A stretch of 64,000 nt of DNA from Clostridia bacterium (GTDB lineage: Bacteria; Bacillota; Clostridia; Christensenellales; Borkfalkiaceae), in the NCBI GenBank assembly GCA_017505465.1, contig JAFVPE010000023.1:1-64000 (forward strand). The letters run 5' to 3'. Positions 26,952 through 36,467 of the stretch are shown piece by piece. A program made the position numbers and the translations under genes. Every line of letters begins with the position of its first letter. Within the stretch, counting starts at the first letter, position 1. A model generated the notes under the pieces. The model had not been told where the DNA came from and ran no database searches. It worked only from the letters and a program-made list of their open reading frames with translations.

Positions 26952-29093
26952 ATGAAAACCTTACGGTTGGAAAATAAAAAATCGGCATTGGAAATACAGC
27001 TTGTAGAAGGTGTTATTACCTGCTTACAAGGAAATGGGAAGGACCTGTGCGCAGGGAATGTCTACCCACTTTTTGTTGTATCTATTATTGAAGAGAATTA
27101 TGAAAATAAGCGCTTACCTTCCTTCGATTTTGCGTTCCAAAAAATGGAGAACGTAGGGGGCAGGTACGTGTTGACGTATACATATTTAGATAAATACGTC
27201 GCAAAAGCGGAAATTGTCAACGATACGGAGCTTGACGAATTCCGTTTCCGTATCCAAGTGAAAAACAACACGAACGCATTGATTGAATGGGTGGAATATC
27301 CCGGTGTTTCTTGGTTGGATGATTTGGACGGTTCTAAAAAATCGAAAATACTGTGGATGTTTAACGAGGGAACGCTCGTTAGCTATCCCAAAGATGAAAT
27401 GTGGCCGTATGAAGAGCCTTGCTATCCAAGCTATGGCTCGTTTGGTATTTACCCCAATATGGTGCAATCGCAGTTTATGGCGTATTTGTACGATGATGGT
27501 GGTATGTACGTTGGTTGCCACGATAAGGACGATAACGTAAAGCAAATCGATTTCTACCATAAAGAAAAGCGTGTAAAATTGCAACTTCGTTTTTATAGCG
27601 GCGTGGAATATGGCGAAGACTTTACAATGGATTTCGACGTGGTGTTCCGTTTTTTCAAAGGGGAATGGCAAGACGCGTGCGATATTTATCGTGATTGGTT
27701 TGAAAGTATTACCGATGCGAAGAAAATATATGAAAACGAAGACGTACCTGCATGGTATGAGGAGTCTCCACTCGTCGTTGCATTGCCGATTAGAGGTGAG
27801 CATGACACCATAGAGGGGATGCCCCCCAATAAGCTCTATCCTTTTGATAATCTCCTTCGTGAGGTGGAAAAGATTGCGGAAAAAACGAAGAGTAAACTTC
27901 TTGTTTTGTTGATGCATTGGGAAGGGACCGCACCTTGGGCTCCCCCTTATGTTTGGCCCCCTTACGGCGGCGAAGAAGGGTTTAGAGAATTTGCGGATAA
28001 GCTCCATGCGATGGGGCATTATCTTGGCTTGTATTGCAGTGGTTTTGCTTGGACGCAACAGAGTAAAGTCTTGCCTGAATACAACAAGGAAAGGGAATTC
28101 GAGGAGAAGAATTTGGCGGCGGAAATGTGCGTCGGTCCCGATCAAAAGCTTGAGTACCGTCTTGTATGTCAACCACAGGTGCGTGGATACGATTTCTGTC
28201 CAACGAGCCCTTTCTTGAAACAGGTTATGACGCAAGAAGTGAATAGCATGCTTAACGCAGGGGTGGATTATATCCAGCTTCTCGACCAAAATCATGGCGG
28301 CGGCAGTTATTTCTGCTTTTCGAAGTCACACGGACATCCCCCCGTGCCGGGGAAATGGCAAATAGAGGCAGTAAAGGATATATTAGAAACAGTACGCCGA
28401 GAGAAAAAGGTGTTTGGTTGTGAATCAGCTGCGGCGCAGGCGTTTATTAAGAATCTTCTTTTTAGCGATAATCGCAGTACGCTTGCGGAGCTTGTCGGCG
28501 ATGCCGTTCCTGCATATGCGTACGTTTATCATCGTTATTTAAATAACTTTATGGGAAACCAATGTTGTTGTGAAATGAAGTATCATGATGATAGTTTCCG
28601 TTACCGTATGGCATATTCTTTCTTGGCAGGGGATATGTTGACGATTGTTATTAATGAAAATGCAGAAATTACACACCACTGGGGTGCAGCGCGTAAAGGT
28701 ATTCCCAATCCCGAACAAAGTAGTTGCTTTGAGCTTATCAAAGAGTGTAATGCTTGGCGTGTTGCGGCGAAAAAGTATCTTTGCTACGGCGATATGCAAA
28801 AGCCGATGGCATATACGTGCGACGAGGTTTGTAATCTTGTAGTTTCGCGCCGTCGTGACTTTGATAAACCCGTGAAAAAAGTTATGTCCAACGCTTTCTC
28901 GTTTGATGGCAAAGTGGGGAATTTCTTTATTAATTTTACTACGAGTCCCATAACTATTTTCATCCCCATTCAAAAGGGCGAGAAAATGTATACTACTAGC
29001 GAGGATTTTGTTGCGAATGAAGGAATGGAAAGAAAGACGGAAGAAATTACCGTTCCGCCTTTATCTGTAATTCTTCTTGAATTGGACGCATAA
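26952..29093 (+). CDS. DUF6259-type glycoside-hydrolase-like protein (cytoplasmic)
   Basis: A 713-aa protein without a signal peptide, so probably cytoplasmic. Residues about 1-240 form a beta-sandwich-rich domain and about 265-610 a TIM-barrel-like domain (LLVLLMHWEG, FADKLHAMGHYLGLYCSG, VDYIQLLDQNHGGG), followed by a beta-rich tail. This arrangement resembles alpha-galactosidase-like hydrolases and the DUF6259 family; the reaction is not established. Asp in LLDQNHGG and Glu in FGCESAA are candidate catalytic residues by position only. The ATG at 26952 is chosen because GGTGGAG lies 6 nt upstream; a TTG at 26937 lies ahead of that site. As last gene of the first operon it could process imported oligosaccharide. 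Confidence 0.72.
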   Translation: MKTLRLENKKSALEIQLVEGVITCLQGNGKDLCAGNVYPLFVVSIIEENYENKRLPSFDFAFQKMENVGGRYVLTYTYLDKYVAKAEIVNDTELDEFRFRIQVKNNTNALIEWVEYPGVSWLDDLDGSKKSKILWMFNEGTLVSYPKDEMWPYEEPCYPSYGSFGIYPNMVQSQFMAYLYDDGGMYVGCHDKDDNVKQIDFYHKEKRVKLQLRFYSGVEYGEDFTMDFDVVFRFFKGEWQDACDIYRDWFESITDAKKIYENEDVPAWYEESPLVVALPIRGEHDTIEGMPPNKLYPFDNLLREVEKIAEKTKSKLLVLLMHWEGTAPWAPPYVWPPYGGEEGFREFADKLHAMGHYLGLYCSGFAWTQQSKVLPEYNKEREFEEKNLAAEMCVGPDQKLEYRLVCQPQVRGYDFCPTSPFLKQVMTQEVNSMLNAGVDYIQLLDQNHGGGSYFCFSKSHGHPPVPGKWQIEAVKDILETVRREKKVFGCESAAAQAFIKNLLFSDNRSTLAELVGDAVPAYAYVYHRYLNNFMGNQCCCEMKYHDDSFRYRMAYSFLAGDMLTIVINENAEITHHWGAARKGIPNPEQSSCFELIKECNAWRVAAKKYLCYGDMQKPMAYTCDEVCNLVVSRRRDFDKPVKKVMSNAFSFDGKVGNFFINFTTSPITIFIPIQKGEKMYTTSEDFVANEGMERKTEEITVPPLSVILLELDA

Positions 29094-29116
29094 ATTGCAT
29101 ATTTGGCAAAAAAAGA

Positions 29117-29140
29117 ATACCGCCCTTTTTAGGGCGGTAT
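29117..29140 (-). terminator. Convergent terminator between the DUF6259 and AraC genes
   Basis: ATACCGCCCT pairs with AGGGCGGTAT over TTTT. On the minus strand the stem is followed by TTCTTTTTTT, making a strong terminator for the AraC gene. On the plus strand it is weaker but still usable. Confidence 0.85.
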
Positions 29141-29156
29141 AAATTTATGAAATGGA

Positions 29157-30023
29157 TTATGTTTTTAAGGCTTTACGGTATGCGGAAGGGGTGCAACCGT
29201 AATGTTTTTCAAAAGCGCGATAAAGGCTCGATTTATCTCCAAAACCACATTGCTCGGCAAGTTCTTCCATGGAAAGGGATTCATTTTGCAATAAAGATGC
29301 TGCCATGAAAACGCGCTCGCGTGTGATATATTCCATAGGGGAAACGCCAAACTTGCGTTTGAATGCGCGGCTGAAGTAAGAAGGATTGTAAAAACATTGC
29401 TGCGCCAAATCTTCCAGCGTCAATTTTTGGTCTAAATTCTCATCGATGAATTCAGATAAGGCTCGCCAAACGTCGCTTAATTCCTTGCGTTTTGTGACGT
29501 TTGCTTCGTGTGCTTTGCGCAAGATTTTTGCAATCATAATGGTCATATAACTTTCTAGGATTGCATTACGCTCGGATTCATTTGACGTGTACTCTTTATG
29601 CATATCTTTAAGCAAGGCTTCCACCCACAAGCGTTCTTCACCACCAAAGGTGAAACGGCAAATAGGGACGGATTCACTTTGAATTTCTTCCAATGTAGAA
29701 AGGGAAATCAAATCCAAGGCATTCTGTCTATCGATAATACGTTTTACGACCGTGGCAGGCGAAAAACAAATATTATAATAGGTGAATGAATTAATGGGCG
29801 AGAAAGAGTGGGTACTACTCAAATTGATGAAGAATAGATCGCCTCGTTTTGCTGTGTAGGAAACTCCGTTAATCGTTTGCAAACACTCTCCGCTTGTGAT
29901 ATATACGATTTCAGTGAACTGTTCGTGTATGTGTAAAGAAACGGAGTGGTCCACTACGGTTTCTTCGAAAATATGCAAGCTTAATTCGCCTTGTATGTAG
30001 TTTTTAGCTTTGTAAACTTCCAT
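29157..30023 (-). CDS. AraC-family transcriptional regulator
   Basis: A 288-aa protein. The N-terminal cupin sensor domain (about 10-140, with HIHEQFTEIVYITSGE and the GDLFFI strand) would bind a sugar. Two C-terminal HTH motifs (about 185-288, LEDLAQQCFYNPSYFSRAFK, then MEELAEQCGFGDKSSLYRAF) are of the AraC/XylS type. It is transcribed divergently from the GH5-like gene at 30354 and convergently to the first operon, so it likely controls one or both glycan modules. The ATG at 30023 begins only 6 nt beyond the -10 box and has no Shine-Dalgarno site, so the mRNA appears leaderless; the longer upstream frame would run through the promoter. Confidence 0.88.
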   Translation of the reverse strand: MEVYKAKNYIQGELSLHIFEETVVDHSVSLHIHEQFTEIVYITSGECLQTINGVSYTAKRGDLFFINLSSTHSFSPINSFTYYNICFSPATVVKRIIDRQNALDLISLSTLEEIQSESVPICRFTFGGEERLWVEALLKDMHKEYTSNESERNAILESYMTIMIAKILRKAHEANVTKRKELSDVWRALSEFIDENLDQKLTLEDLAQQCFYNPSYFSRAFKRKFGVSPMEYITRERVFMAASLLQNESLSMEELAEQCGFGDKSSLYRAFEKHYGCTPSAYRKALKT

Positions 30024-30029
30024 ACGTAT

Positions 30030-30058
30030 AGTATAACATATTTTTGTGATTTTTGCAA
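30030..30058 (-). promoter_or_regulatory. Promoter of the AraC gene
   Basis: Minus strand: TTGCAA (30058-30053), 17-bp spacer, TATACT (30035-30030). The expected start site falls at or next to the A of the ATG at 30023. Confidence 0.65.
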
Positions 30059-30102
30059 TAGGAAAAAACAAATTTGTAAAAGCAAAACGAGTATTTTTAT
30101 AA

Positions 30103-30291
30103 AACAGGAGTAGTTTCTTAACGATTGAAGAAAGAGTAAATAGGCTTACGTTGGAGAAAATAGGCGGAGGGTTCTTTTTTGATATTTACGAAAAGAATTC
30201 GTTGTTCAAACGCCCTTATGAAGTTGAGCGTTGTAAGAAAACCAATTTTTTTAGCAAGAAAATCAAAGATTATAATGGAAATAAGTATTGA
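30103..30291 (+). pseudogene. Possible gene remnant without a start codon
   Basis: An open frame of about 62 codons with coding-like composition (GGGFFFDIYEKNSLFKRPYE, then a Lys-rich end KKIKDYNGNKY). It lacks ATG, GTG or TTG at a suitable place, although AGGAG occurs at 30106-30110. The consensus promoter of the next gene overlaps its end. It is either a decayed gene or chance; no homologue recognised. Confidence 0.25.
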
Positions 30292-30316
30292 CAATCCTTA
30301 TTGTGAGTGATATAAT
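30288..30316 (+). promoter_or_regulatory. Consensus promoter of the GH5-like gene
   Basis: TTGACA (30288-30293), 17-bp spacer, TATAAT (30311-30316), preceded by TGA as an extended -10. This is a perfect match to the sigma-A consensus, so strong basal activity is expected unless repressed. Confidence 0.88.
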
Positions 30317-30353
30317 TTGTTGCGTATGAATATTTGCTAAAGGAGCAAAAATT

Positions 30354-32246
30354 ATGGCAAAAAATCTTCAAGACGGTGTGTTTTATAATGGGGTGAACTA
30401 TTGGGCCTCACACGTAAGCTTAAAAATGTGGGAACAGTGGGACGCTGCAGTCGTAGAAAGGGATTTTCAAGCTCTTTCGGCGGCAGGGATAAAGCTCTTG
30501 AGAGTTTTCCCGCTTTGGACGGATTTTCAGCCCGTGAAAGCGTTGCTCGGGTGGGGCGGTCACGTTCGTGAAATTCGCCGCAGCGATGAGTATTCGTCGC
30601 AGGACGTTGCGGAAGAAAGTCGCTTGAATGAAAAGTGCGTAGAAGAATTTGCACAGCTTTGTGATTTGGCGAAAAAATATGGATTTAAGTTAATCGTGCC
30701 TTTGATTACGGGCTATATGAGCGGACAAAACTATTTCCCTGAAGCTTTTGTCGGCAGAAACGTAATTACCGATCCGCTTTGCATGAAGTGGGAAGTAAAA
30801 TACGTGCAAGCTTTCGTGGAAACCTTCAAGCACCGCGAAGAAATTATTGCATGGGAGCTTGGTAACGAATGCAACTGTATGGGGGAAATAGCAAACCCGT
30901 ATCAAGGTTGGCTTTGGACGAACACCATTGTTTCCGCAGTGAAAGCAAAAGACGGCACAAGACCTGTAATTTCGGGTATGCATGGGCTTTGCGCAGGGGA
31001 TAATTGGCGTTTGGAAGATCAAGCGGACGTATGTGATATTCTCACCGTGCATCCGTATCATTTGTTTACGGCGCACTGTTCGACGGACGGATTGCTTTCG
31101 TCGAGAGCGATACTCCATTCGGTTGCAGAACAAACGATGTATGCCGATTTAAGCGGCAAACCCTGCTTGATTGAAGAAATCGGTTCGTTGGGAAATATCT
31201 ACGGCGACGAGCAAACGGTTGCGGATTTTCTTCGAGCAAACTTGTGGAACGGTTGGGCATGCAACGGTCTTGGATTGTTGTGGTGGACGGCGTTTGACCA
31301 AGACTTTGGCTACGCGCCCTACGAATGGGTAGATTGCGAGAGAGAGCTCGGTATTTTTGGACAGGGATATAGACCGAAACGTTCGGTGGAAGAGTTTGTG
31401 AAGTTTAACGAGTTCTTGGAAAAATTCCCTTGTCGCGAGCTTCCCAAGCGCGTGCGTAACGCCGCTTGTTTGGTGAAATCGGACGGTTGGGCGAATGCGT
31501 TTGGCGCGTATATGTTGGCGAAGCGCGCAGGGATAGAATTGCAGCTTGCAGACAGTACGAAAGCCTTGCCCGACAAAGAATTGTATATCGTTCCCGGCCC
31601 GGATAGCGTAGAATTTATGCCGCGCACTCGTTTGAAGGAATTGATCGACAAAATCGAAGCGGGCGCAACGGTGTTGATGACGTATGCCGGCGGTACGATT
31701 GCGGGGTTTGAAAAACTGACGGGTTGTCTTTCGAAGGGCAGAATCTACGCAGGCGCGATGGATATCGAAATCGACGGGCAGGAATTGCATATTTCTCGTG
31801 AGTTTGCTTTGCTGTTAAGCGCAAATACCGCTAGCGTATTGCTTACGGATAAAAAGGGAAATCCTGCGCTCACCTGCAATCGTTTGGGAAAGGGGCAGGT
31901 ATTCTTCTTCAACGCGCCGCTTGAAAATTTCTTTGCTACGACGGCAGGAATATGCGACGGTGAAACCGCGTATGAAAAAATCTACGAAATCGCATTGAAC
32001 GCGTCGAGCGTAAAGCAAGTTGTGAAAAAGCAAAACGCAAACACACATTTTACGTTGCACCCCTTGAAAGAAGGCGGTTATTTGGTCGTAGCGATCAACA
32101 ACACAGCGAAGGATATTTCGGAATGCTTTGCGTTTGAAAATTATGAAATCGAAACCGTTTATCACGGTGAAATGGATAAAAATAGCCACACGGCAGTGAT
32201 TAAAAGCTGCGACGCCGTTGTTTTTTCTATAAAAGAAAGGGCGTAA
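30354..32246 (+). CDS. GH5-like glycoside hydrolase (cytoplasmic)
   Basis: A 630-aa protein with no signal peptide. Residues about 1-380 form a GH5/clan GH-A type barrel: GVNYWAS near the start, LLRVFPLW, and AWELGNEC with the probable acid/base Glu172. LIEEIGS holds the probable nucleophile Glu275. Clan GH-A enzymes retain configuration and act on beta-linked mannans, glucans or galactosides; the substrate is not identifiable. Residues about 400-630 are a Rossmann-like glutamine-amidotransferase-fold domain (ELYIVPGPDS) and a beta-sandwich, as in beta-galactosidase trimerisation-type architectures. The RBS AAAGGAG lies 9 nt upstream. It is followed by an oxidoreductase gene, suggesting stepwise breakdown of imported oligosaccharide. 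Confidence 0.78.
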   Translation: MAKNLQDGVFYNGVNYWASHVSLKMWEQWDAAVVERDFQALSAAGIKLLRVFPLWTDFQPVKALLGWGGHVREIRRSDEYSSQDVAEESRLNEKCVEEFAQLCDLAKKYGFKLIVPLITGYMSGQNYFPEAFVGRNVITDPLCMKWEVKYVQAFVETFKHREEIIAWELGNECNCMGEIANPYQGWLWTNTIVSAVKAKDGTRPVISGMHGLCAGDNWRLEDQADVCDILTVHPYHLFTAHCSTDGLLSSRAILHSVAEQTMYADLSGKPCLIEEIGSLGNIYGDEQTVADFLRANLWNGWACNGLGLLWWTAFDQDFGYAPYEWVDCERELGIFGQGYRPKRSVEEFVKFNEFLEKFPCRELPKRVRNAACLVKSDGWANAFGAYMLAKRAGIELQLADSTKALPDKELYIVPGPDSVEFMPRTRLKELIDKIEAGATVLMTYAGGTIAGFEKLTGCLSKGRIYAGAMDIEIDGQELHISREFALLLSANTASVLLTDKKGNPALTCNRLGKGQVFFFNAPLENFFATTAGICDGETAYEKIYEIALNASSVKQVVKKQNANTHFTLHPLKEGGYLVVAINNTAKDISECFAFENYEIETVYHGEMDKNSHTAVIKSCDAVVFSIKERA

Positions 32247-32298
32247 CGGACGAAGAAAAAGCTTGCAAGCGGGCGATAACCGATAAAGGAAGGTAGAA

Positions 32299-33528
32299 AT
32301 GACGAAGAAATTGGTTGTATTTGGATTGGGGCAACGCGGTAATATTTATGCGGCGTTTGCGAAGATGAATCCGGAAAAATTTGACTTGGTGGCGGTGATT
32401 GAAAACAATCCTGCAAGAATGGAATTGGCAAAAACGACATACCCAGGTGTGCGTTTATTTGCAAATTATCACGATTTTCTTGCGGAAAAGATCGAGGCGG
32501 ATATCGTTGCGGTAGCGACGCAAGACGACGATCATAAGGAACATGCCATTGCAATGATGGAAGCAGGTTATGATTTGCTTTTGGAAAAGCCGATTGCCAA
32601 TCATCTTGCCGATTGCGAAGCTATTTACGAAACGAGCAAAAAATATAATCGCAAGGTGGTGATTTGCCACGTACTCCGTTATACGCCTTTCTACTCCACG
32701 GTAAAGCGTATTATTGACAGTGGCAAATTGGGGGAAGTGGTAACCGTACACGCAAGCGAAAACGTCGGTTATTACCACCAAGCGCACAGCTTTGTGCGTG
32801 GACCTTGGAGAAATAAAGCGGCTTCTAGCCCTATGATTTTGGCAAAATGCTGTCACGATATGGACATTTTGCGTTATTTGATAGGGGAAAAGTGCTTGTC
32901 TGTAAATTCCTACGGCTCTCTTTCTCATTTCACGAAAGAGAATGCGCCGAAGGGCAGCACGGAGTATTGCTCCGACTGTCCGCATACCGACTGTATTTAC
33001 AAGGCGCAGACTCTTTACACGTCGCCTTGCAGTGACTTCTTCGCCAACTATTTTACGACGAAAGAACACACGAAAGAGAATATTTTAAACGATTTAAAAG
33101 GTACGCAGTACGATAAATGCGTTTATCAAACGGACAACGACGTAGTCGATCACCAAGTGACGATTATGCTTTTCGAAAACGGTAAAACGGCTTGCCATAC
33201 GATGACGGCGTTTAGCAAAGAAATTTACCGTGATTTAAAAATCCACGGCACGAAAGCGGAATTGGTTGGCTGCGTGGAAGAAAATTGGCTTGAAATCCGC
33301 AATTTCGGCGGCGAGGTTGAGAGAATCGAAATCGACGTTTCGGCTGCGAACGTTGGCGGACATATGGGTGGTGACTACTTTATGATGAACAGCTTGTATA
33401 AAGCTTTGAACGGCGAGGCGGCGGAAGGCGTCACCTATTTGGACGTTTCTATCGATAGCCATTTGATGAGCTTTGCGGCGGAAGAATCTCGTTTAAATAA
33501 CGGCGAAACGGTGAAGATCCGTCGGTGA
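32299..33528 (+). CDS. Gfo/Idh/MocA-family NAD(P)-dependent sugar oxidoreductase
   Basis: A 409-aa protein with an N-terminal Rossmann domain (VVFGLGQRGNIYA near residue 6), the family motif EKPI (about 97-100) and the C-terminal alpha/beta domain with the catalytic region KCCHDMDIL (His and Asp near 190). It has an insertion bearing a Cys cluster (YCSDCPHTDC, about 218-227), seen in a subset of the family and possibly metal binding. It likely oxidises or epimerises a sugar or sugar acid released by the neighbouring hydrolase. It lies 52 nt after the GH5-like gene and before a strong terminator, so the two form an operon. Confidence 0.88.
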   Translation: MTKKLVVFGLGQRGNIYAAFAKMNPEKFDLVAVIENNPARMELAKTTYPGVRLFANYHDFLAEKIEADIVAVATQDDDHKEHAIAMMEAGYDLLLEKPIANHLADCEAIYETSKKYNRKVVICHVLRYTPFYSTVKRIIDSGKLGEVVTVHASENVGYYHQAHSFVRGPWRNKAASSPMILAKCCHDMDILRYLIGEKCLSVNSYGSLSHFTKENAPKGSTEYCSDCPHTDCIYKAQTLYTSPCSDFFANYFTTKEHTKENILNDLKGTQYDKCVYQTDNDVVDHQVTIMLFENGKTACHTMTAFSKEIYRDLKIHGTKAELVGCVEENWLEIRNFGGEVERIEIDVSAANVGGHMGGDYFMMNSLYKALNGEAAEGVTYLDVSIDSHLMSFAAEESRLNNGETVKIRR

Positions 33529-33615
33529 TTAAGGTAGTGCTCAATTCCTAAAATTTATTGCTTTATACATTATTAAAATTGAAGATAATTATATAATAAT
33601 TATATTAATGAAGGC

Positions 33616-33650
33616 AAAAACAGCGAACGCAAAAAGTTTGCTGTTTTTTT
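33616..33650 (+). terminator. Intrinsic terminator between the GH5/oxidoreductase operon and module 2
   Basis: AAAAACAGCGAAC pairs with GTTTGCTGTTTTT (one G-T pair) over a 7-nt loop, followed by more T. It lies in a 296-nt gap that otherwise holds AT-rich sequence and the next promoter. Confidence 0.8.
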
Positions 33651-33746
33651 GCGTCAAATAGGTTACTTTTTATCAAATTAGCAGCGTTTGACAAAAATAT
33701 CGACGAAGAAGAGCAAAAAATGCAATAGTTTTAGCAATTATGGATA

Positions 33747-33774
33747 TTTCAATATATTTTTTTTGTGATATAAT
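33747..33774 (+). promoter_or_regulatory. Promoter of module 2
   Basis: Extended -10 TGATATAAT (33766-33774) with a weak -35, TTTCAA (33747-33752), at 16-bp spacing. The weak -35 suggests dependence on an activator, possibly the AraC protein. Confidence 0.6.
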
Positions 33775-33824
33775 AGTGATGTAGTATGTAATAATATACC
33801 CAATATTGCAAGCAGGAGGACATT

Positions 33825-35510
33825 ATGAAGAAAATGATGAAGAAAACTTTTTGCGGTGCGTTCGCTTTAGCGATTGCGTGCGGTGCGTTTGGTTGCGCTT
33901 CGCCCAACGATATCGGTAATAGCAACACACAAATTCAGGTGGACGAAAAGCGTACGCAGCTCTATGTTTTTAACTTTGACGGCGGTTACGGCGCAGAGTG
34001 GATGTCGACGGCGATTGCCGAATATGAAAAGTTGCATGCGGAAGACGTTTACGAAGAAGGTAAGGTCGGCGTGCAAATTATTCCTACCCACACAAAGAAA
34101 ACTCGTGAAGGCGCAGAAATTTTAAGTAACAGAGAAGAAGTGTACTTCACCGAAGCCGTGCAATATTATCAATCGATTAACGACGGCGCGTTTGCGGATA
34201 TTACCGATATAGTTGTCAAAGCGAACGTATACGAGCAAGAAAAAACGATTGAAAGCAAGATGACGCAAGAGCAGAAAGATTATTTCGGTTACAAGAAGGA
34301 CGGAAAGACGATTTATTACGGGATTCCGCACTATTCGGGTGCTTTTGGTCTTGTATACGATATTGATCTTTTCGATGAAAAGGGCTTCTATTTCAAGGAC
34401 GGTTATAATCCCTCGGATGCTTTGGAAGAGCATTTCATTTACGACGTTAACGACAAAAAGAGCGCAGGGCCCGACGGCGTAAAGGATACGAGCGACGACG
34501 GTTTACCTGCGACGTATACAGAATTTATTGAGCTTTGCGATTATATTTCTAGTATAGGCTTGACGCCGATTTGTTGGTCGGGCGCAAACTATTCGGGTTA
34601 TATTTCTATGCTTTATAATCAATTGGTTGTAAATGATGCAGGTTTAGAAGATTCGCTTATGATGTACTCGATGGAAGGTACGGCGGACAAGTTGGGTGTG
34701 GTAAACGAAAACGGTGAGTTTGTCAGAGACGCTAACCCTACGACGATTACGGCGGATAACGCATACGAATTGTATCGTCATGAAAGTAAATATAAGGCGT
34801 TGGAATTCCTTCGCAAAATAATTAAAACGGAAAAATATCTCAACGAGACAGCGTTCACGAACACGCACGAACATACGACGGCGCAGGATGACTTCTTGTG
34901 GTCGGGTAAAGACGGTATGACCAAGTCGATGGCGATGCTTGCAGACGGTGTTTGGTGGCAATCGGAAGCCAATGAAACGTTTAAGGCGATGGGAACGCAG
35001 ATGGCGGCTTGGAGCAAGGAAAACCGCAATTTGGGTTGGATGCCTCTTCCCAAGGCGGAACAAAAAGATCAAAAGAACGTATATTTCGATCACTTGTATT
35101 CTATGTGTTTTGTAAAGAAAAATATTGCATCTTGGAAACTTCCGCTTGCAGTAGACTTCATTCAATTCGTGCACACGGACGAAAACTTGAAGATGTTTAC
35201 AAAAACGACTAATACGCCTAAGGCATATAACTATGAAATGAACGCAAGCGATTTGGCGGAATTGACGCCTTTCGGTCGTTCGGTCTTGGAATACAAGCAA
35301 AATGCGGACGTGTTGTATCCCTTCTCTTCACAGGCTAAATTCTTGAACAATCAATCAATGTTTACGGCGGGGGAAGGTTATAAAGCGACGATAGATAAGA
35401 ATGACGTAATCTATCCTTCGATGACGTTGCACGAAAAGAACGTTAGCGCAAAAACGTATTTTGAGGGTATGTATACTTATTATAAAAAGGCATGGGGAAC
35501 GCTCCGTTAA
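33825..35510 (+). CDS. Extracellular solute-binding lipoprotein of a sugar ABC importer (module 2)
   Basis: A 561-aa lipoprotein: signal peptide with lipobox AFGC (Cys24). It is a paralogue of the protein at 8465, with the shared segments RTQLYVFNFDGGYG, YFxEAVxYY, GIPHYS and DDGLPATYxEF along the chain. It would bind an oligosaccharide and hand it to the permeases at 35530 and 36468. AGGAGG lies 7 nt before the ATG. Divergence from the module 1 protein is large enough to suggest a different ligand or linkage. First gene of the second operon. Confidence 0.9.
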   Translation: MKKMMKKTFCGAFALAIACGAFGCASPNDIGNSNTQIQVDEKRTQLYVFNFDGGYGAEWMSTAIAEYEKLHAEDVYEEGKVGVQIIPTHTKKTREGAEILSNREEVYFTEAVQYYQSINDGAFADITDIVVKANVYEQEKTIESKMTQEQKDYFGYKKDGKTIYYGIPHYSGAFGLVYDIDLFDEKGFYFKDGYNPSDALEEHFIYDVNDKKSAGPDGVKDTSDDGLPATYTEFIELCDYISSIGLTPICWSGANYSGYISMLYNQLVVNDAGLEDSLMMYSMEGTADKLGVVNENGEFVRDANPTTITADNAYELYRHESKYKALEFLRKIIKTEKYLNETAFTNTHEHTTAQDDFLWSGKDGMTKSMAMLADGVWWQSEANETFKAMGTQMAAWSKENRNLGWMPLPKAEQKDQKNVYFDHLYSMCFVKKNIASWKLPLAVDFIQFVHTDENLKMFTKTTNTPKAYNYEMNASDLAELTPFGRSVLEYKQNADVLYPFSSQAKFLNNQSMFTAGEGYKATIDKNDVIYPSMTLHEKNVSAKTYFEGMYTYYKKAWGTLR

Positions 35511-35529
35511 ACGATAAAGGGCTGATTTT

Positions 35530-36453
35530 ATGGCAATAAGAAAAAAGAGGAAAGGTTTACAAAATAATAGAAACGATTTGATATTTTATTGCATTATAAT
35601 GGCGTGGCCTGTATTGCAATTCGCCGTATTTTACATCGGCGTAAATTTCAATTCGATTTTGATCGCCTTTCAAGATATTGATATTGTAACGAATTCGTAT
35701 AGTTGGACGGCAAAGCATTTTGTCAACGGTTTTGAGAAAATGCTTTCGCCGACACAGTTGACAATGGCGAAAAATTCTATTTTGGCATATCTTATTACGA
35801 TATGTACAAGTATTCCGCTTGGTTTGCTTTTCTCGTATTATATTTACAAAGCGATGCCCGGCGCGGGAATATTCCGCGTTATTTTATTCATGCCTTCCAT
35901 CGTTTCTAGTATTATTATGGTTTCGATGTTCCGTTTCTTCACAACGGACGCATTTCCTGCGATGATGAGGGACTTCTTTGATATCACGATGAAAGCGCCG
36001 CTCGATGACAAATCCACCCGTTTTGGAACGGTAATGTTCTACAACATTTGGGTAGGCTTTGGTACGGCAGTGTTGATGTATTCCAATAAGATGTCGACGA
36101 TCGATCCGGCAATTTCAGAGGCGGCAAGTATCGAAGGCGCAAAAGGATTTAGCGAATTTTGGTATATTACGTTGCCTTTGGTATTCCCTACGTTGTCCAT
36201 CTTTTTGATTACGGGTATGGCGGGGCTTTTTACCAACCAAATTAACTTATTCTCTTTCTATGGCGTTTCCGCACCCGAATCGGTGCAGACGTTTGGATAT
36301 TGGTTGTTTAGAGAAGCAAAACGCGCGACGAAAGACGGCTTGGCAGGGTATTCGGAATTGTCGGCGATTGGGTTGCTGTTGACGTTTATCGCAGTACCCT
36401 TGACGCTTGGCATGAGAATGCTTATTGAAAAGCTTGGTCCGTCCGAAGATTAA
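35530..36453 (+). CDS. Sugar ABC transporter permease, UgpA/MsmF-like (module 2)
   Basis: A 307-aa permease with about six transmembrane helices and an EAA loop (EAASIEGAKGFSEF) near residue 196. It follows the binding protein by 19 nt and is the counterpart of the permease at 10150; both share FYIGVNxxS near the N-terminus and end in EKxGPS. The ribosome binding site is weak (AAGGGCTG). Like module 1, it has no cognate ATPase gene nearby. Confidence 0.92.
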   Translation: MAIRKKRKGLQNNRNDLIFYCIIMAWPVLQFAVFYIGVNFNSILIAFQDIDIVTNSYSWTAKHFVNGFEKMLSPTQLTMAKNSILAYLITICTSIPLGLLFSYYIYKAMPGAGIFRVILFMPSIVSSIIMVSMFRFFTTDAFPAMMRDFFDITMKAPLDDKSTRFGTVMFYNIWVGFGTAVLMYSNKMSTIDPAISEAASIEGAKGFSEFWYITLPLVFPTLSIFLITGMAGLFTNQINLFSFYGVSAPESVQTFGYWLFREAKRATKDGLAGYSELSAIGLLLTFIAVPLTLGMRMLIEKLGPSED

Positions 36454-36467
36454 GAGGGGTAGGTGTT

